Notes: generated by a model from the letters alone, not told the origin. Shown: positions 19,492 to 28,586, counted from the stretch's first letter. The stretch: 44,497 nucleotides of DNA from Planctomycetota bacterium (GCA_026692905.1 JAPLNL010000095.1:1-44497), one strand, 5' to 3'. Made by a program: numbers and translations.

Positions 19492-21374
19492 ATCGTTACG
19501 ACTATGATGTCATTGTCGTTGGAGCAGGCCATGCAGGGACGGAGGCTGCCGCTGCTGCAGCTCGATTGGGTGCCCGCGTCGCATTGCTAACGGGCAATCT
19601 CGACACAGTCGGACAAATGAGCTGCAACCCAGCAATAGGTGGCGTGGCCAAGGGGCAAATCGTCCGAGAAATCGACGCGCTCGGTGGCCTCATGGGCGAA
19701 ACGATCGATCGGACGGGCATCCAATTTCGAACGCTCAACAGTCGCAAGGGTGCCGCCATGCACTCCCCTCGCGCACAAGCTGACAAGAAGGCCTACCAAT
19801 TCGAAATCAAACGCCGCATCGAAGAGACTCCAAACCTCGATCTTCGACAAGAATTGGTTGAGGACATACTCACCGAGACCATCGATGGCCAAGAACGCAT
19901 CGTCGGTGTGCGTGTTCGCGGTGAGGCGGACTACCATGCCAAAGCGGTTGTGCTCACAACAGGTACCTTCCTCCAAGCAATCATGCACACGGGAGAAGCC
20001 AAGACGGCGGGCGGTCGTGCTGGCGAAGGAACCACTTCAGGTATCAGCAATGCCCTCTTGCGATTGGGATTCCGCGTACAACGCTTTAAAACCGGTACGC
20101 CAGCCCGACTCAACAGCCGGACAATCGACTATTCCAAGACGGACATCCAGCCTGGCGATGATCCTCCGCAGCCTTTTTCGTACATGACCGACTCGCTGCC
20201 CGGTCCACAAGTTCCCTGTTGGATCACTTATACGAACGAAGCGGTCCACCAGCTGATTCGTGAGAATCTCCATCGGGCTCCCATGTATACCGGCCAAATC
20301 CAATCGACCGGACCTCGCTATTGTCCCTCAATCGAAGACAAAGTCGTTCGGTTTGCTTCCCGAGATCGACATCAACTCTTTCTGGAACCAGAAGGACGAA
20401 ATACGCTCGAGGTCTATGTCAACGGAATCTCAACCTCGTTGCCTCGCGATGTACAAGACAAAATGATGCGCCTAATTCCTGGCCTCGAAAAGGCACAGAT
20501 CATGCGTTATGGCTATGCGGTAGAATACGATTTCTGTCCGCCGGACCAGCTTCAACCTTGGTTTGAAACCAAGACGGTTGAGGGGTTATTCTTTGCTGGC
20601 CAACTCAATGGCACAACCGGCTACGAGGAAGCGGGAGCACAAGGTCTGATCGCGGGTGCGAGCGCCGCATTGCGATTGCAAGGCAAGCCGGGGCTGGTTT
20701 TGGGCCGAGAAGCTGCCTACATGGGAGTGCTGGCAGATGACTTGGTTACATGCGGAGTCGATGAACCTTATCGCATGTTCACGAGTCGCGCTGAATATCG
20801 CATGATGCTTCGCCAGGACAATGCCGACCGTCGACTTACCGAGTTGGGGCACTCACTCGGCCTGGTCGATGAAGCTCGCTATAGTCGCTTTACCAAGAAG
20901 ATGTCGGCAATCGAATCGGCGACCAAAATACTGGCTCAGCTACGCGTTGAAAACACACCTGCGGACAAGCATCTGCGCCGTCCTGAAGTGACATGGGCTA
21001 GCCTGGTGGAAATATTCCCGGAGTCGCTTCGCCAGTTCGATGCAGAAGTTGCACAGCAAGTGGAGTTCGATACGAAGTATTCGGGCTATATCGCTCGGCA
21101 ACAAGTTCAAGTCGATCGGCAAAATCGAATGGCGGATAAGGTCATTCCAACAAATTTTAGTTATGATTCGATCACCAGTATGCGAACGGAAGCAAAACAA
21201 AAATTCAGCCGCATCCGTCCGATCAATCTCGATCAAGCTGGGCGAATCAGCGGTATTACGCCAGCGGATATTGCTCTCGTGTTGGCCTACATCGAGAATC
21301 CAAAGCTTTCACGTTCCATCAAAGCCGAAACCACCTTGGCGACCGAGGCGGCTACTGGAACGGAGACACCGTAG
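19488..21374 (+). CDS. mnmG: tRNA uridine-5-carboxymethylaminomethyl modification enzyme MnmG (GidA)
   Basis: A 628-residue FAD enzyme that, with MnmE, modifies the wobble uridine of certain tRNAs. VVGAGHAGTEAAAAAARLG binds FAD. SCNPAIGGVAKGQIVREIDALGG, GIQFRTLNSRKGAAMHSPRAQ and GTFLQAIMHTG are near-invariant family segments. The C-terminal helical domain (YSGYIARQQ, RPINLDQAGRISGITPADIALVLAYI) that contacts MnmE is intact. Full length. No mnmE is in the window. It overlaps the ACP gene by four bases and abuts the next gene without a gap. Confidence 0.97.
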   Translation: MNRYDYDVIVVGAGHAGTEAAAAAARLGARVALLTGNLDTVGQMSCNPAIGGVAKGQIVREIDALGGLMGETIDRTGIQFRTLNSRKGAAMHSPRAQADKKAYQFEIKRRIEETPNLDLRQELVEDILTETIDGQERIVGVRVRGEADYHAKAVVLTTGTFLQAIMHTGEAKTAGGRAGEGTTSGISNALLRLGFRVQRFKTGTPARLNSRTIDYSKTDIQPGDDPPQPFSYMTDSLPGPQVPCWITYTNEAVHQLIRENLHRAPMYTGQIQSTGPRYCPSIEDKVVRFASRDRHQLFLEPEGRNTLEVYVNGISTSLPRDVQDKMMRLIPGLEKAQIMRYGYAVEYDFCPPDQLQPWFETKTVEGLFFAGQLNGTTGYEEAGAQGLIAGASAALRLQGKPGLVLGREAAYMGVLADDLVTCGVDEPYRMFTSRAEYRMMLRQDNADRRLTELGHSLGLVDEARYSRFTKKMSAIESATKILAQLRVENTPADKHLRRPEVTWASLVEIFPESLRQFDAEVAQQVEFDTKYSGYIARQQVQVDRQNRMADKVIPTNFSYDSITSMRTEAKQKFSRIRPINLDQAGRISGITPADIALVLAYIENPKLSRSIKAETTLATEAATGTETP

Positions 21375-22682
21375 ATGCCCAGCGCAATCGTTGTCGGCGC
21401 GGGGCTTTCGGGATTGGTTGCCGCTCGACATTTGCATCGGGCGCATTGGAACGTATCCGTCTTGGAAGCACGCGATCGAGTCGGAGGTCGCATTCAGACC
21501 GATTGCGTCGATGGTTTTATGCTCGACCATGGCTTTCAAGTTTATTTGACTGGCTATGAAACAGCAGGCCGAGAATTGGATCTTGCGAAGCTACAGTTGG
21601 GTGCGTTTCCAGCTGGGGCGTTTGTTCAACTGGAAGGAAAACGGTATCGAGTTTGCGACCCGTTGCGTTCGACTTGGTACATGGCACCTTTGCACGCCAT
21701 CGAGACGCTCTTATCGCCGGTTGGAAACATTGCGGATAAACTGCGAATTGCGGCTTTTCGCGACCGCGTAAGCAAATCCAGCCCGGAGGAGCTGCTTGGG
21801 GTGAGAAATGTTTCCGCAAAAGAACGACTTCATCAGATGGGTTTTTCAGAAACCATCATCGATCGGTTCTTTCGCCCTTTCTTCGGTGGCATTTTCCTCG
21901 ATGACACTCTTTCGGTTTCAGCAGGGGTAATGGAATTTGTTTTCCGGACGTTTAGTTTAGGACAAGCGGCTTTGCCGACACTGGGCATGCATGCCATACC
22001 GATGCAGATCGCCGCAGATCTGCCTAGCGGATCAATCCGACTAAAAACCACCGTTGAGAGTGTCAGCGACGGTCGTCTCAAGTTATCAGACGGCCAAACA
22101 CTCAGCGCGGATCACATCATCCTTGCGACGGAAGAGCCAGCTGCGAAAAGAATTTTAGCCAATGGTGCTCAAGCATCGGGTAGTGTCGCACAATTGTCCT
22201 CAATTGTTGCCCCTCAAAATGCTACCGTCCTGCCCCCTCAGGCAACAAGTTGCCTGTATTTCGAAGTGCTCGATCCGCCCATTCATGAGGCGACTTTAGT
22301 ACTTAACGGCCAGAAGCGAGGCGTCATCAACAATCTTTGCTTCCCCAGTTTTGCGCAGCCAACCTATGCCCCGCCGGGCAAGGCGTTGCTGAGCGTGAGT
22401 ACCATCGGGCAGACCGAGTCACCCGGAAGAGATCTTTTAGCCCTGGTCCGAGATCAGCTTGTCGAATGGTTTGGACCACGAGCAAATGCATGGCGGCACT
22501 TGAGAACGTATCGAGTCCCATACGCGTTACCCAACCAATCGCCTGCCTCGCTAGCGGTGACGGACAATGAGCCCAAGATCAGCGACCGAGTCTGGCGATG
22601 CGGAGACTATTGTGAGACCGGCAGCATCGAAGGCGCGATCCAAAGCGGCCTAGCTACAGCGAATCAAATACTCGCTTCCTAA
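21375..22682 (+). CDS. FAD-dependent oxidoreductase, protoporphyrinogen-oxidase/amine-oxidase-like
   Basis: A 435-residue flavoprotein. The N-terminus AIVVGAGLSGLVAARHLHRA ... VLEARDRVGGRIQTD is the GR2-family dinucleotide-binding motif with the arginine-rich follow-up. The C-terminal FAD motif is VWRCGDYCETGSIEGAIQSGLATA. It belongs to the broad group of amine oxidases, phytoene desaturases and protoporphyrinogen oxidases; the substrate cannot be fixed. The ATG directly follows the mnmG stop, so the two are cotranscribed. HemY-like function is less likely without heme genes nearby. Confidence 0.88.
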   Translation: MPSAIVVGAGLSGLVAARHLHRAHWNVSVLEARDRVGGRIQTDCVDGFMLDHGFQVYLTGYETAGRELDLAKLQLGAFPAGAFVQLEGKRYRVCDPLRSTWYMAPLHAIETLLSPVGNIADKLRIAAFRDRVSKSSPEELLGVRNVSAKERLHQMGFSETIIDRFFRPFFGGIFLDDTLSVSAGVMEFVFRTFSLGQAALPTLGMHAIPMQIAADLPSGSIRLKTTVESVSDGRLKLSDGQTLSADHIILATEEPAAKRILANGAQASGSVAQLSSIVAPQNATVLPPQATSCLYFEVLDPPIHEATLVLNGQKRGVINNLCFPSFAQPTYAPPGKALLSVSTIGQTESPGRDLLALVRDQLVEWFGPRANAWRHLRTYRVPYALPNQSPASLAVTDNEPKISDRVWRCGDYCETGSIEGAIQSGLATANQILAS

Positions 22683-22750
22683 ATCATCTACCTTTCGCGA
22701 AAGCGAAAGAAAAGTGGGTCGCATCTGCCGGATGAGACCGTATCCTGCAA

Positions 22751-22926
22751 GCCGATCTCAAAACAGATTGGGCAGAAAAATCGAACGCAGAAAGATAAGT
22801 CGCATTCCTGTTTCTGCGTTCGATCTTTCTGCCTAATTTCGTATCGTAACGCCCTGTTTCGGCAAAGTTCTCGAGACTTTTGGCTGCGTTGCCTAAACCA
22901 CCGAAACTCTTGACGAGTTTCGCTAC
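22751..22926. repeat. 176-bp hairpin element, copy 1
   Basis: The element opens GCCGATCTCAAAACAGAT and closes CTTGACGAGTTTCGCTAC. Inside, 22771-22793 pairs with 22811-22833 (GGCAGAAA ... CGAACGCAGAAA; one mismatch in 23, 17-base loop). The copy at 22988-23163 has the same length and about nine differences by my count. The last 26 bases also occur alone at 10573-10598 and, degraded, at 6694-6719. Confidence 0.9.
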
Positions 22927-22987
22927 GATGCTTCAGCAAATTCAATTCCGGCGTGCTCCGTTGGATGCTTGACGGAATGTTCCCCAG

Positions 22988-23163
22988 GCCGATCTCAAAA
23001 CAGATCGGGCAGAAAAATCGAACGCAGAAAGATGAGTCGCATTCCTTTTTCTGCGTTCGATCTTTCTGCCCAATTGCGTTTCGTAACGCCCTGTTTCGGC
23101 AAAGTTCTCGAGACTTTTGGCTGTGTTACCTTAACCACCGAAACTCTTGACGAGTTTCGCTAC
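22988..23163. repeat. 176-bp hairpin element, copy 2
   Basis: A direct repeat of 22751-22926, separated from it by 61 bases. The hairpin arms are preserved. After it, around 23194-23224, comes a half copy of the ACCGGGGCTAGCG element found at 10639-10706. The remaining sequence up to the prpB start at 23341 shows TATAGT at 23257-23262 but no matching -35 box. Confidence 0.9.
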
Positions 23164-23340
23164 GTGATGATGCACAGCGTTCCCGTTTCGTCGAAAACCG
23201 GGGCTAGCGTCCAACGGCTCATCGACGCCCCGAATCTACCGGTCGTCTAACTGTGGTATAGTAAAAGCAAGCTAAGATATTGAGTTGGCGGAAACCCACT
23301 TATCGCTGAGCCTCTCTTTTCGACATTTTGGAACACCTCA

Positions 23341-24219
23341 ATGCTTGCCCCCAGTCCAGGAACTCAGTTTCGAAATCTTTTGAAAACGGAACGGCCGCTT
23401 CAAATCGTTGGGGCGATCAATGCCCTCTGCGCGATGCAAGCGGCCAGGGCAGGATTCCGTGCACTTTATCTATCAGGAGCTGGGGTCGCTAACGCGTCCC
23501 ACGGCTTGCCGGATCTTGGCATCACCAGCATGAATGATGTCGTTGAGGATACAGCGAGAATCACAGCCGCATGTGCGTTGCCTCTGTTAGTTGACATCGA
23601 TACGGGCTGGGGAACGGAGTTCACGATTCAGCGTGCAATCCGTGGGCTGGAGCGAGCTGGCGTCGCTGCTGTGCATATGGAAGATCAGGTAGCTGCGAAA
23701 CGCTGTGGCCATCGACCTGGCAAAGAACTCGTCGACATCGCGGAAATGCAAGCCAGAGTTCGCGCCGCCGTCGCTAGCCGCGTCGATCCCAATTTCGTTG
23801 TCATGGCCAGAACCGACGCGGTGAGTGTCGAAGGTGTTGACTCAGCCATCGAACGTGCGAAGGCTTATGTTGCTGCCGGAGCGGATATGATTTTCGCAGA
23901 GGCCATCGAGACGCTCGCGGACTTTCGAAAATTTGTCGAGGCGGTACAAGTTCCCGTATTGGCCAATCTGACTGAATTTGGACGAACTCCAAGCTTCACG
24001 TTGGAGGATCTCCATTCGGTTGGCGTACAAATGGCCTTGTATCCATTGACTGCTTTTCGGGCCATGAACGCGGCAGCCCGCACGACCTACGATACCATTC
24101 GAAAGTGCGGTTCACAGGCATCTATTCTTGACTCTCTCCAAACACGCGATGAGCTTTACGAAGTCTTAAACTACCTTAAAGCCGAAGAACGCGTCGATCA
24201 AACAAGGTCCAGTCCATGA
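23341..24219 (+). CDS. prpB: methylisocitrate lyase
   Basis: A 292-residue PEP-mutase/isocitrate-lyase superfamily enzyme that splits 2-methylisocitrate into pyruvate and succinate. Motifs are YLSGAGVANASHGLPDLG, DIDTGWG for the magnesium site, and catalytic K120-R121-C122-G123-H124 (AKRCGHRPGK). ARTDA and the TEFGRTP loop are also present. Length agrees with PrpB rather than the longer AceA. It opens a three-gene unit; its TGA overlaps the prpC ATG. Phosphonopyruvate hydrolase-type relatives are less likely given the adjacent prpC. Confidence 0.93.
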   Translation: MLAPSPGTQFRNLLKTERPLQIVGAINALCAMQAARAGFRALYLSGAGVANASHGLPDLGITSMNDVVEDTARITAACALPLLVDIDTGWGTEFTIQRAIRGLERAGVAAVHMEDQVAAKRCGHRPGKELVDIAEMQARVRAAVASRVDPNFVVMARTDAVSVEGVDSAIERAKAYVAAGADMIFAEAIETLADFRKFVEAVQVPVLANLTEFGRTPSFTLEDLHSVGVQMALYPLTAFRAMNAAARTTYDTIRKCGSQASILDSLQTRDELYEVLNYLKAEERVDQTRSSP

Positions 24220-25334
24220 ACAAACCAAACCGAGGTGGCTTAGAAGGCATCGTTGCGGGCCAAACACGCCTCTGCACTGTTGGTATCGACGGTGTCGGCC
24301 TTAATTATCTTGGGTACACCATCGAGGATTTGACCGAACACGCCAGTTTTGAGGAAGTTGCGTACTTGCTTTTCTACGGCGTTTTACCATCAGGAAGCCA
24401 ACTAACGGAGTTTATTAACAGTCTAAAAAAGCATCGAGAAATCCCAGCAGGTGTAAAAACGATCCTTGAGCAATTGCCAGCGAACTCGCATCCGATGGAT
24501 GTATTGCGGACCGGTTGTTCCGCGTTGGGGACTTTGGAGCCAGAAGGCTCGTTTGCAAACCAAGTCCAAGCCGCAGAGCGACTTCTCGCCTGCATGCCGT
24601 CTATCTTGGCTTATTGGCATCAGTTTCAAACCCGAGGGGAACGAATCGATGTCGAGCTGGACATGGACTCAATAGCGGGTCATTTCCTCAGTATGCTTCA
24701 TGGAAAGCCACCCAGCGAAACACACCGCCGGGCGTTGGATGTTTCCTTGATCCTCTACGCCGAACACGAATTCAACGCATCGACCTTCACCGCAAGAATT
24801 GTGGCATCGACCCTTTCGGATTTTCATTCGGCAATTACGGCCGGAATTGGTGCGTTGCGTGGCCCGCTGCATGGCGGAGCAAACGAAGCGGCCATGGAGT
24901 TGATTGAACGGTTTACCGATCCCGATTCGGCCGAAGCCAGCTTGTTGGCAATGCTAGGCCGCAAGGAAAAGATCATGGGCTTCGGGCACCGTGTCTACAA
25001 AGAATGCGATCCGCGTTCCGATATCATTCAATGCTGGTCAAAAAAGCTTTGCGATGAGGCAGGCGAGCAACGGCTTTATGCCGTTTCCGAACGGATCGAA
25101 CACGTGATGCGCCGCGAAAAGAAGATGTTTCCCAACCTCGATTTTTATAGCGCTTCGGCCTATCGTTGTCTAGGCATTCCGACTCAGATGTTCACACCTC
25201 TATTCGTGCTATCTCGCATTACCGGTTGGTCTGCCCACATTTTTGAACAAAGGGCCGACAACCGACTCATTCGACCAGCTGCCGACTACATTGGCCCACC
25301 GACTCGCAATTGGCTACCGATGACTCAGCGATGA
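24216..25334 (+). CDS. prpC: 2-methylcitrate synthase / citrate synthase
   Basis: A 372-residue small-type citrate synthase joining propionyl-CoA (or acetyl-CoA) to oxaloacetate. The catalytic residues are H219 (GPLHGGANEAA), H258 (MGFGHRVYK) and D309 (NLDFYSASAY). The N-terminus GLEGIVAGQTRLCTVGIDG resembles PrpC. Adjacency to prpB with an ATGA overlap is the main reason to prefer methylcitrate synthase; citrate synthase activity may coexist. The following gene overlaps its stop in the same way. Confidence 0.92.
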   Translation: MNKPNRGGLEGIVAGQTRLCTVGIDGVGLNYLGYTIEDLTEHASFEEVAYLLFYGVLPSGSQLTEFINSLKKHREIPAGVKTILEQLPANSHPMDVLRTGCSALGTLEPEGSFANQVQAAERLLACMPSILAYWHQFQTRGERIDVELDMDSIAGHFLSMLHGKPPSETHRRALDVSLILYAEHEFNASTFTARIVASTLSDFHSAITAGIGALRGPLHGGANEAAMELIERFTDPDSAEASLLAMLGRKEKIMGFGHRVYKECDPRSDIIQCWSKKLCDEAGEQRLYAVSERIEHVMRREKKMFPNLDFYSASAYRCLGIPTQMFTPLFVLSRITGWSAHIFEQRADNRLIRPAADYIGPPTRNWLPMTQR

Positions 25335-26251
25335 ATCCAGCTCTGAAACACTTTCGAATCGACACCTCTCATGACGGCCACATCACGATTTGGATCGATG
25401 TGGCGGAACGCTCTGTCAATGTGTTGTTTGAAGCGGTTTTCGACGAACTACGCTTGATGATGGAGTATCTGCCTCAACTCGGTTCAGCGCGACCTTTACT
25501 TTTCCGAAGCGCTAAGCAGAAGGGGTTTGTCGTCGGTGCAGATTTGCGAAGGATCCTCGCAATCGAAAGCGATTCCGAAATTCAGGCATTTCTTTTACGT
25601 GGCCAAAGGGCTCTCTTACAAATAGAAGAGTATCCAGGAGATACGATCGCCCTGATCCATGGTCCTTGCCTGGGCGGTGGGCTTGAATTGGCAATGGCTT
25701 GCCGATATCGCATTGCAGTCGATACGCCCGGGACTCAGTTTGGGATGCCCGAATCAAAATTAGGTTTGATGCCCGGCTGGGGTGGTACGCAGCGACTCAT
25801 TGAAATCGTTGGAGTTGAGAAAGGCTTGCCGATATTGATCGATGGGGAACCGATATCCTGCGAGCATGCTTTAGAAATGAAGTTGGTCGATGCGTTACTG
25901 GACGCTGACCAATATGAAACCGATATTTCTAGATTTACCAGCCAGTTGCCCAGGCAAACGGCTTCAAGTTTGCATACAGAACGATTGCCTCTCGATACGG
26001 GTGAATGGTTTAAAGCATGGCGAACCAGTCATTTGGTCGAGTTTTCAACTGCGCAACGGGCCATTTGCAAAGCAGTTGAAACGGGCATTTTGCATTCTCG
26101 CGAAGCTGGATTTCGGGCGGAACGTGAGTTGTTTTACTCTTTGCTGAGCAGCCCTTCTGTCCGTGCGACGTTACAGAGGTTTGCTGGTGGGACAAAGAAG
26201 CCCCACATCGATTCTTACTCCCCTTCTCCTCCTCGGGAGGAGAAGGGGTAG
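25331..26251 (+). CDS. enoyl-CoA hydratase/isomerase family protein
   Basis: A 306-residue crotonase-fold protein. The oxyanion-hole region FVVGADLRRI, then HGPCLGGGLELAMACRYRIA and FGMPESKLGLMPGWGGTQRL, are the family core, with both active-site glutamates in place (GLELA, PESKL). It resembles the hydratase half of FadJ/FadB, without the dehydrogenase half. ATG 25331 overlaps the prpC stop (ATGA); the frame is also open to 25310. The last dozen residues (SPSPPREEKG) are encoded by a hairpin repeat, so the natural C-terminus may have been displaced. Possible role: propionyl-CoA or short acyl-CoA metabolism with prpBC. Confidence 0.88.
   Translation: MNPALKHFRIDTSHDGHITIWIDVAERSVNVLFEAVFDELRLMMEYLPQLGSARPLLFRSAKQKGFVVGADLRRILAIESDSEIQAFLLRGQRALLQIEEYPGDTIALIHGPCLGGGLELAMACRYRIAVDTPGTQFGMPESKLGLMPGWGGTQRLIEIVGVEKGLPILIDGEPISCEHALEMKLVDALLDADQYETDISRFTSQLPRQTASSLHTERLPLDTGEWFKAWRTSHLVEFSTAQRAICKAVETGILHSREAGFRAERELFYSLLSSPSVRATLQRFAGGTKKPHIDSYSPSPPREEKG
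26220..26248. repeat. perfect hairpin at gene end
   Basis: CCCCTTCTCCTCC (26220-26232) and GGAGGAGAAGGGG (26236-26248) are exact complements around a TCG loop. The TAG stop of the hydratase gene follows directly at 26249-26251. There is no T tract, so it is more like a dispersed REP-type element than a classical terminator, although it could block transcription or protect the transcript end. Confidence 0.75.
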
Positions 26252-26304
26252 GGGGATGAGGAGGTGTAACTGTTACTGCAATACCAGGTCTTTAGCCAAA
26301 GCAT

Positions 26305-27237
26305 TTACAGCGCCGCTTGGGCAACGAAGTCGATGCCAACGTAATCTTTCCAGAGCTCCATCAATTGATTGTATCGCGGGCGAGTCGAGTCGCGACCGAT
26401 CCGCTGACCATTGATTGAGCCTGCAAACCAAATTCCACCACTCGATCCAGTCAGAACAACTTCTGAGGCTTCGTCGAGCTCTGCAGGATCGATGTCACGG
26501 TACTTGATAGCGACGTTTACCCGTTTGAGGAGCTTTTCAACTGCGAGCAGGGTGCAACCTACCAGTATGTCCTCTTTGGGCGGAGAAATTATCTGCGATG
26601 ATTTATCGATCATGAGAAAATTCGCTACAGATGTGTCCGCGATCTTACCCTTGGTTGTCGCTAGGAGTGCAAGCGATTTTGAGTTTACCGCAGAAACCGC
26701 CGCGTCCGAAAGCAAGTATGGCAAGCGACTACGCGTTTTCATTTGACTGGGCCAGCATTCTGTTGGCACGACACGGTGTGGAGCCAGAGATAGCTCGGTT
26801 CCGTTCTGGTACCAGTCGTGCAGCTTCGCGAACGGCAACTCGGTCAAATGCATCATGCAGGTTGGCCTAGAACCTAAGGGATATTCTGGCGATGGCACTC
26901 CTGGCGAGACCAACACAACAACGCTCACGTCGCGATTCTTCTGAAGGAACGAGTCGTTGAGGTCGAGAAGACGGATTGCGTTATGTGCTAAGTCAGCAAC
27001 TTCGACTGGCAAAGAAATTTCGAGTTGCTTGGCACCAAACTCTAGCCGCGCTCGATAGTCAGAAAGGTCAATGAATTTGGAGCCATAGGTTCGAAACCGT
27101 TCAACGAGAATCGCCCCTGAAGTCGTTCCGACGTCATTGAGCGACCAAGACAAATGCGGCAGCGGTACTGGACCAAATTGGTGCGATACGTGATCGAATC
27201 TCAGAGCGATACTGTCATGGAGCGATGACGGTTGCAT
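26305..27237 (-). CDS. class IV PLP aminotransferase (branched-chain / aminodeoxychorismate-lyase type)
   Basis: A 310-residue fold-type IV PLP protein. The PLP lysine is K167 in PSQMKTRSRLPYLLSDAA, and ADTSVANFLMI is the family's 'E-T-S-x-N-F' loop with Asp in place of the usual Glu (D201). VEVLTGSSGGI-like text near the end (EVVLTGSSGGIWFAG) matches the phosphate-contact 'T.S..GI' region. It could be a branched-chain aminotransferase-like enzyme or an aminodeoxychorismate lyase. Its start overlaps the end of the upstream hydrolase gene by 23 bases, so the two are read together. Confidence 0.85.
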   Translation of the reverse strand: MQPSSLHDSIALRFDHVSHQFGPVPLPHLSWSLNDVGTTSGAILVERFRTYGSKFIDLSDYRARLEFGAKQLEISLPVEVADLAHNAIRLLDLNDSFLQKNRDVSVVVLVSPGVPSPEYPLGSRPTCMMHLTELPFAKLHDWYQNGTELSLAPHRVVPTECWPSQMKTRSRLPYLLSDAAVSAVNSKSLALLATTKGKIADTSVANFLMIDKSSQIISPPKEDILVGCTLLAVEKLLKRVNVAIKYRDIDPAELDEASEVVLTGSSGGIWFAGSINGQRIGRDSTRPRYNQLMELWKDYVGIDFVAQAAL

Positions 27238-28429
27238 TACAAGTGGCTTCCCCTGACTCTTTCCAAAGCAAATGTTGGATCACTCTTCGGAAATAGGGAC
27301 ACTCTCCGTAATAACTCTTTTCCGAATGGGTGGTTCCGATAACCGAACCACAATCGTATTGTTGAATTCGCGATTGTCCAGCCAGCGGAGCCGTAGCGCG
27401 GGGATCTACAAAAGATGCGACGCCCGTAAACCCTGCAAAACCGGCCGCAATCGGCCTGGACAGTCGATCCATAAATCGGAATCGCCGCAATATCGGATCT
27501 TTGGAATTATAAAGGTTAACCATCGATTCGACGTGATTCATTGCGAGTTGATGCTTTCCGTTCGTTTCAATCCAGTTGCGATCCATGGCGGGCGCGACTA
27601 ACCCGACGCGATATTTCAAGGTTGGATCCGAGTTGGGCATGGGAGGCTGCATGAATCCAGGAATGACACCGCCCGCATCCAAATGGAGACCACCCGTTAC
27701 GGATCGGGCACCGAACGAGAACCCAAGGATGCTGACTTGTGGCTCGATGCGAAGCCGCTGCAACATCCAAGCAAAATACAGAGATTGGCTCTCTGCGGAT
27801 TCGGCATTTTCCAAAACATCTCGCAACGGTTTGGCTTCCCTCTGGCTCGGCCAGGAGAGCATAAGCAGTCGATAAGGTCGGTCTGTTTGCTCTTTGAAAT
27901 AGCGATCTATGATACGAACGCGTTCAAGCGCGTTGTTTCGCTCCATGAAGTTTCCATGGACATAAATAATAGTAAGAACACCAGAACCGTAAGTGGGCAA
28001 AGCGGCTTCGACATCGCTTCGTTCCCATCGACAGCCAGACCATTTGTTTACTTCGACATTAGGCTGTTCGAACGAGATCGATCGGAATCGATCGCAAAGA
28101 TGGCGAGTCGATATCTCATAAATCTCGGACTGAGCTGCATTGCAGAAAACGGGCAAATCGGAAGAAATTGAACTTATCGATGCAGGTAGACCTAGCTCTC
28201 CCACAATCTGTTGGCTCGACGAAGCGGACGCGGCGGTTTCAATCAGTACTGGCTCGCTTGACATCGCATTTCGCGAAATGGAAAGCGCGATCAAACACGA
28301 GAGAAAGCAAATCGCAAGAACGACTAGATCGTTTCTCCGATTGGAATTAGAGAGCCGATGAATGACTGGCACCCGAAGACCTCGATTGACGAGAGCAACT
28401 ATAGTGATGAAGTATTGAGAGAGTAGCAT
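27215..28429 (-). CDS. membrane-anchored alpha/beta hydrolase
   Basis: A 404-residue protein with an N-terminal membrane segment at about residues 35-52 (VVLAICFLSCLIALSIS). The hydrolase domain starts at about residue 150 with LTIIYVHGNF for the oxyanion region. The nucleophile is S238 in ILGFSFGAR. D311 in LYNSKDPILRR and H368 in GTTHSEKSYYG complete a likely triad. It resembles DUF900-type planctomycete hydrolases. The catalytic domain probably faces the periplasm. It is the first gene of a two-gene unit with the class IV aminotransferase. The substrate is unknown. Confidence 0.83.
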   Translation of the reverse strand: MLLSQYFITIVALVNRGLRVPVIHRLSNSNRRNDLVVLAICFLSCLIALSISRNAMSSEPVLIETAASASSSQQIVGELGLPASISSISSDLPVFCNAAQSEIYEISTRHLCDRFRSISFEQPNVEVNKWSGCRWERSDVEAALPTYGSGVLTIIYVHGNFMERNNALERVRIIDRYFKEQTDRPYRLLMLSWPSQREAKPLRDVLENAESAESQSLYFAWMLQRLRIEPQVSILGFSFGARSVTGGLHLDAGGVIPGFMQPPMPNSDPTLKYRVGLVAPAMDRNWIETNGKHQLAMNHVESMVNLYNSKDPILRRFRFMDRLSRPIAAGFAGFTGVASFVDPRATAPLAGQSRIQQYDCGSVIGTTHSEKSYYGECPYFRRVIQHLLWKESGEATCNATVIAP

Positions 28430-28586
28430 TTGCCACCATCATTCCCTTTGAAGCCCCCAAACAAATCCTCAAGCTGCATTGCATCGAGAGACTTGAGTAA
28501 ATCCATTGCCGAACAACTGTAACACCTAAATAGGATACAGAGCGTTAGGAAAACTTTTTCGAACAGGAAAAGTTTTTTGACTTTGC

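Noticed and set aside
22751-23163. Possible CRISPR array
   Set aside because: Only two long repeats with one 61-base gap, internal hairpins, and no cas genes; it is a duplicated hairpin element.
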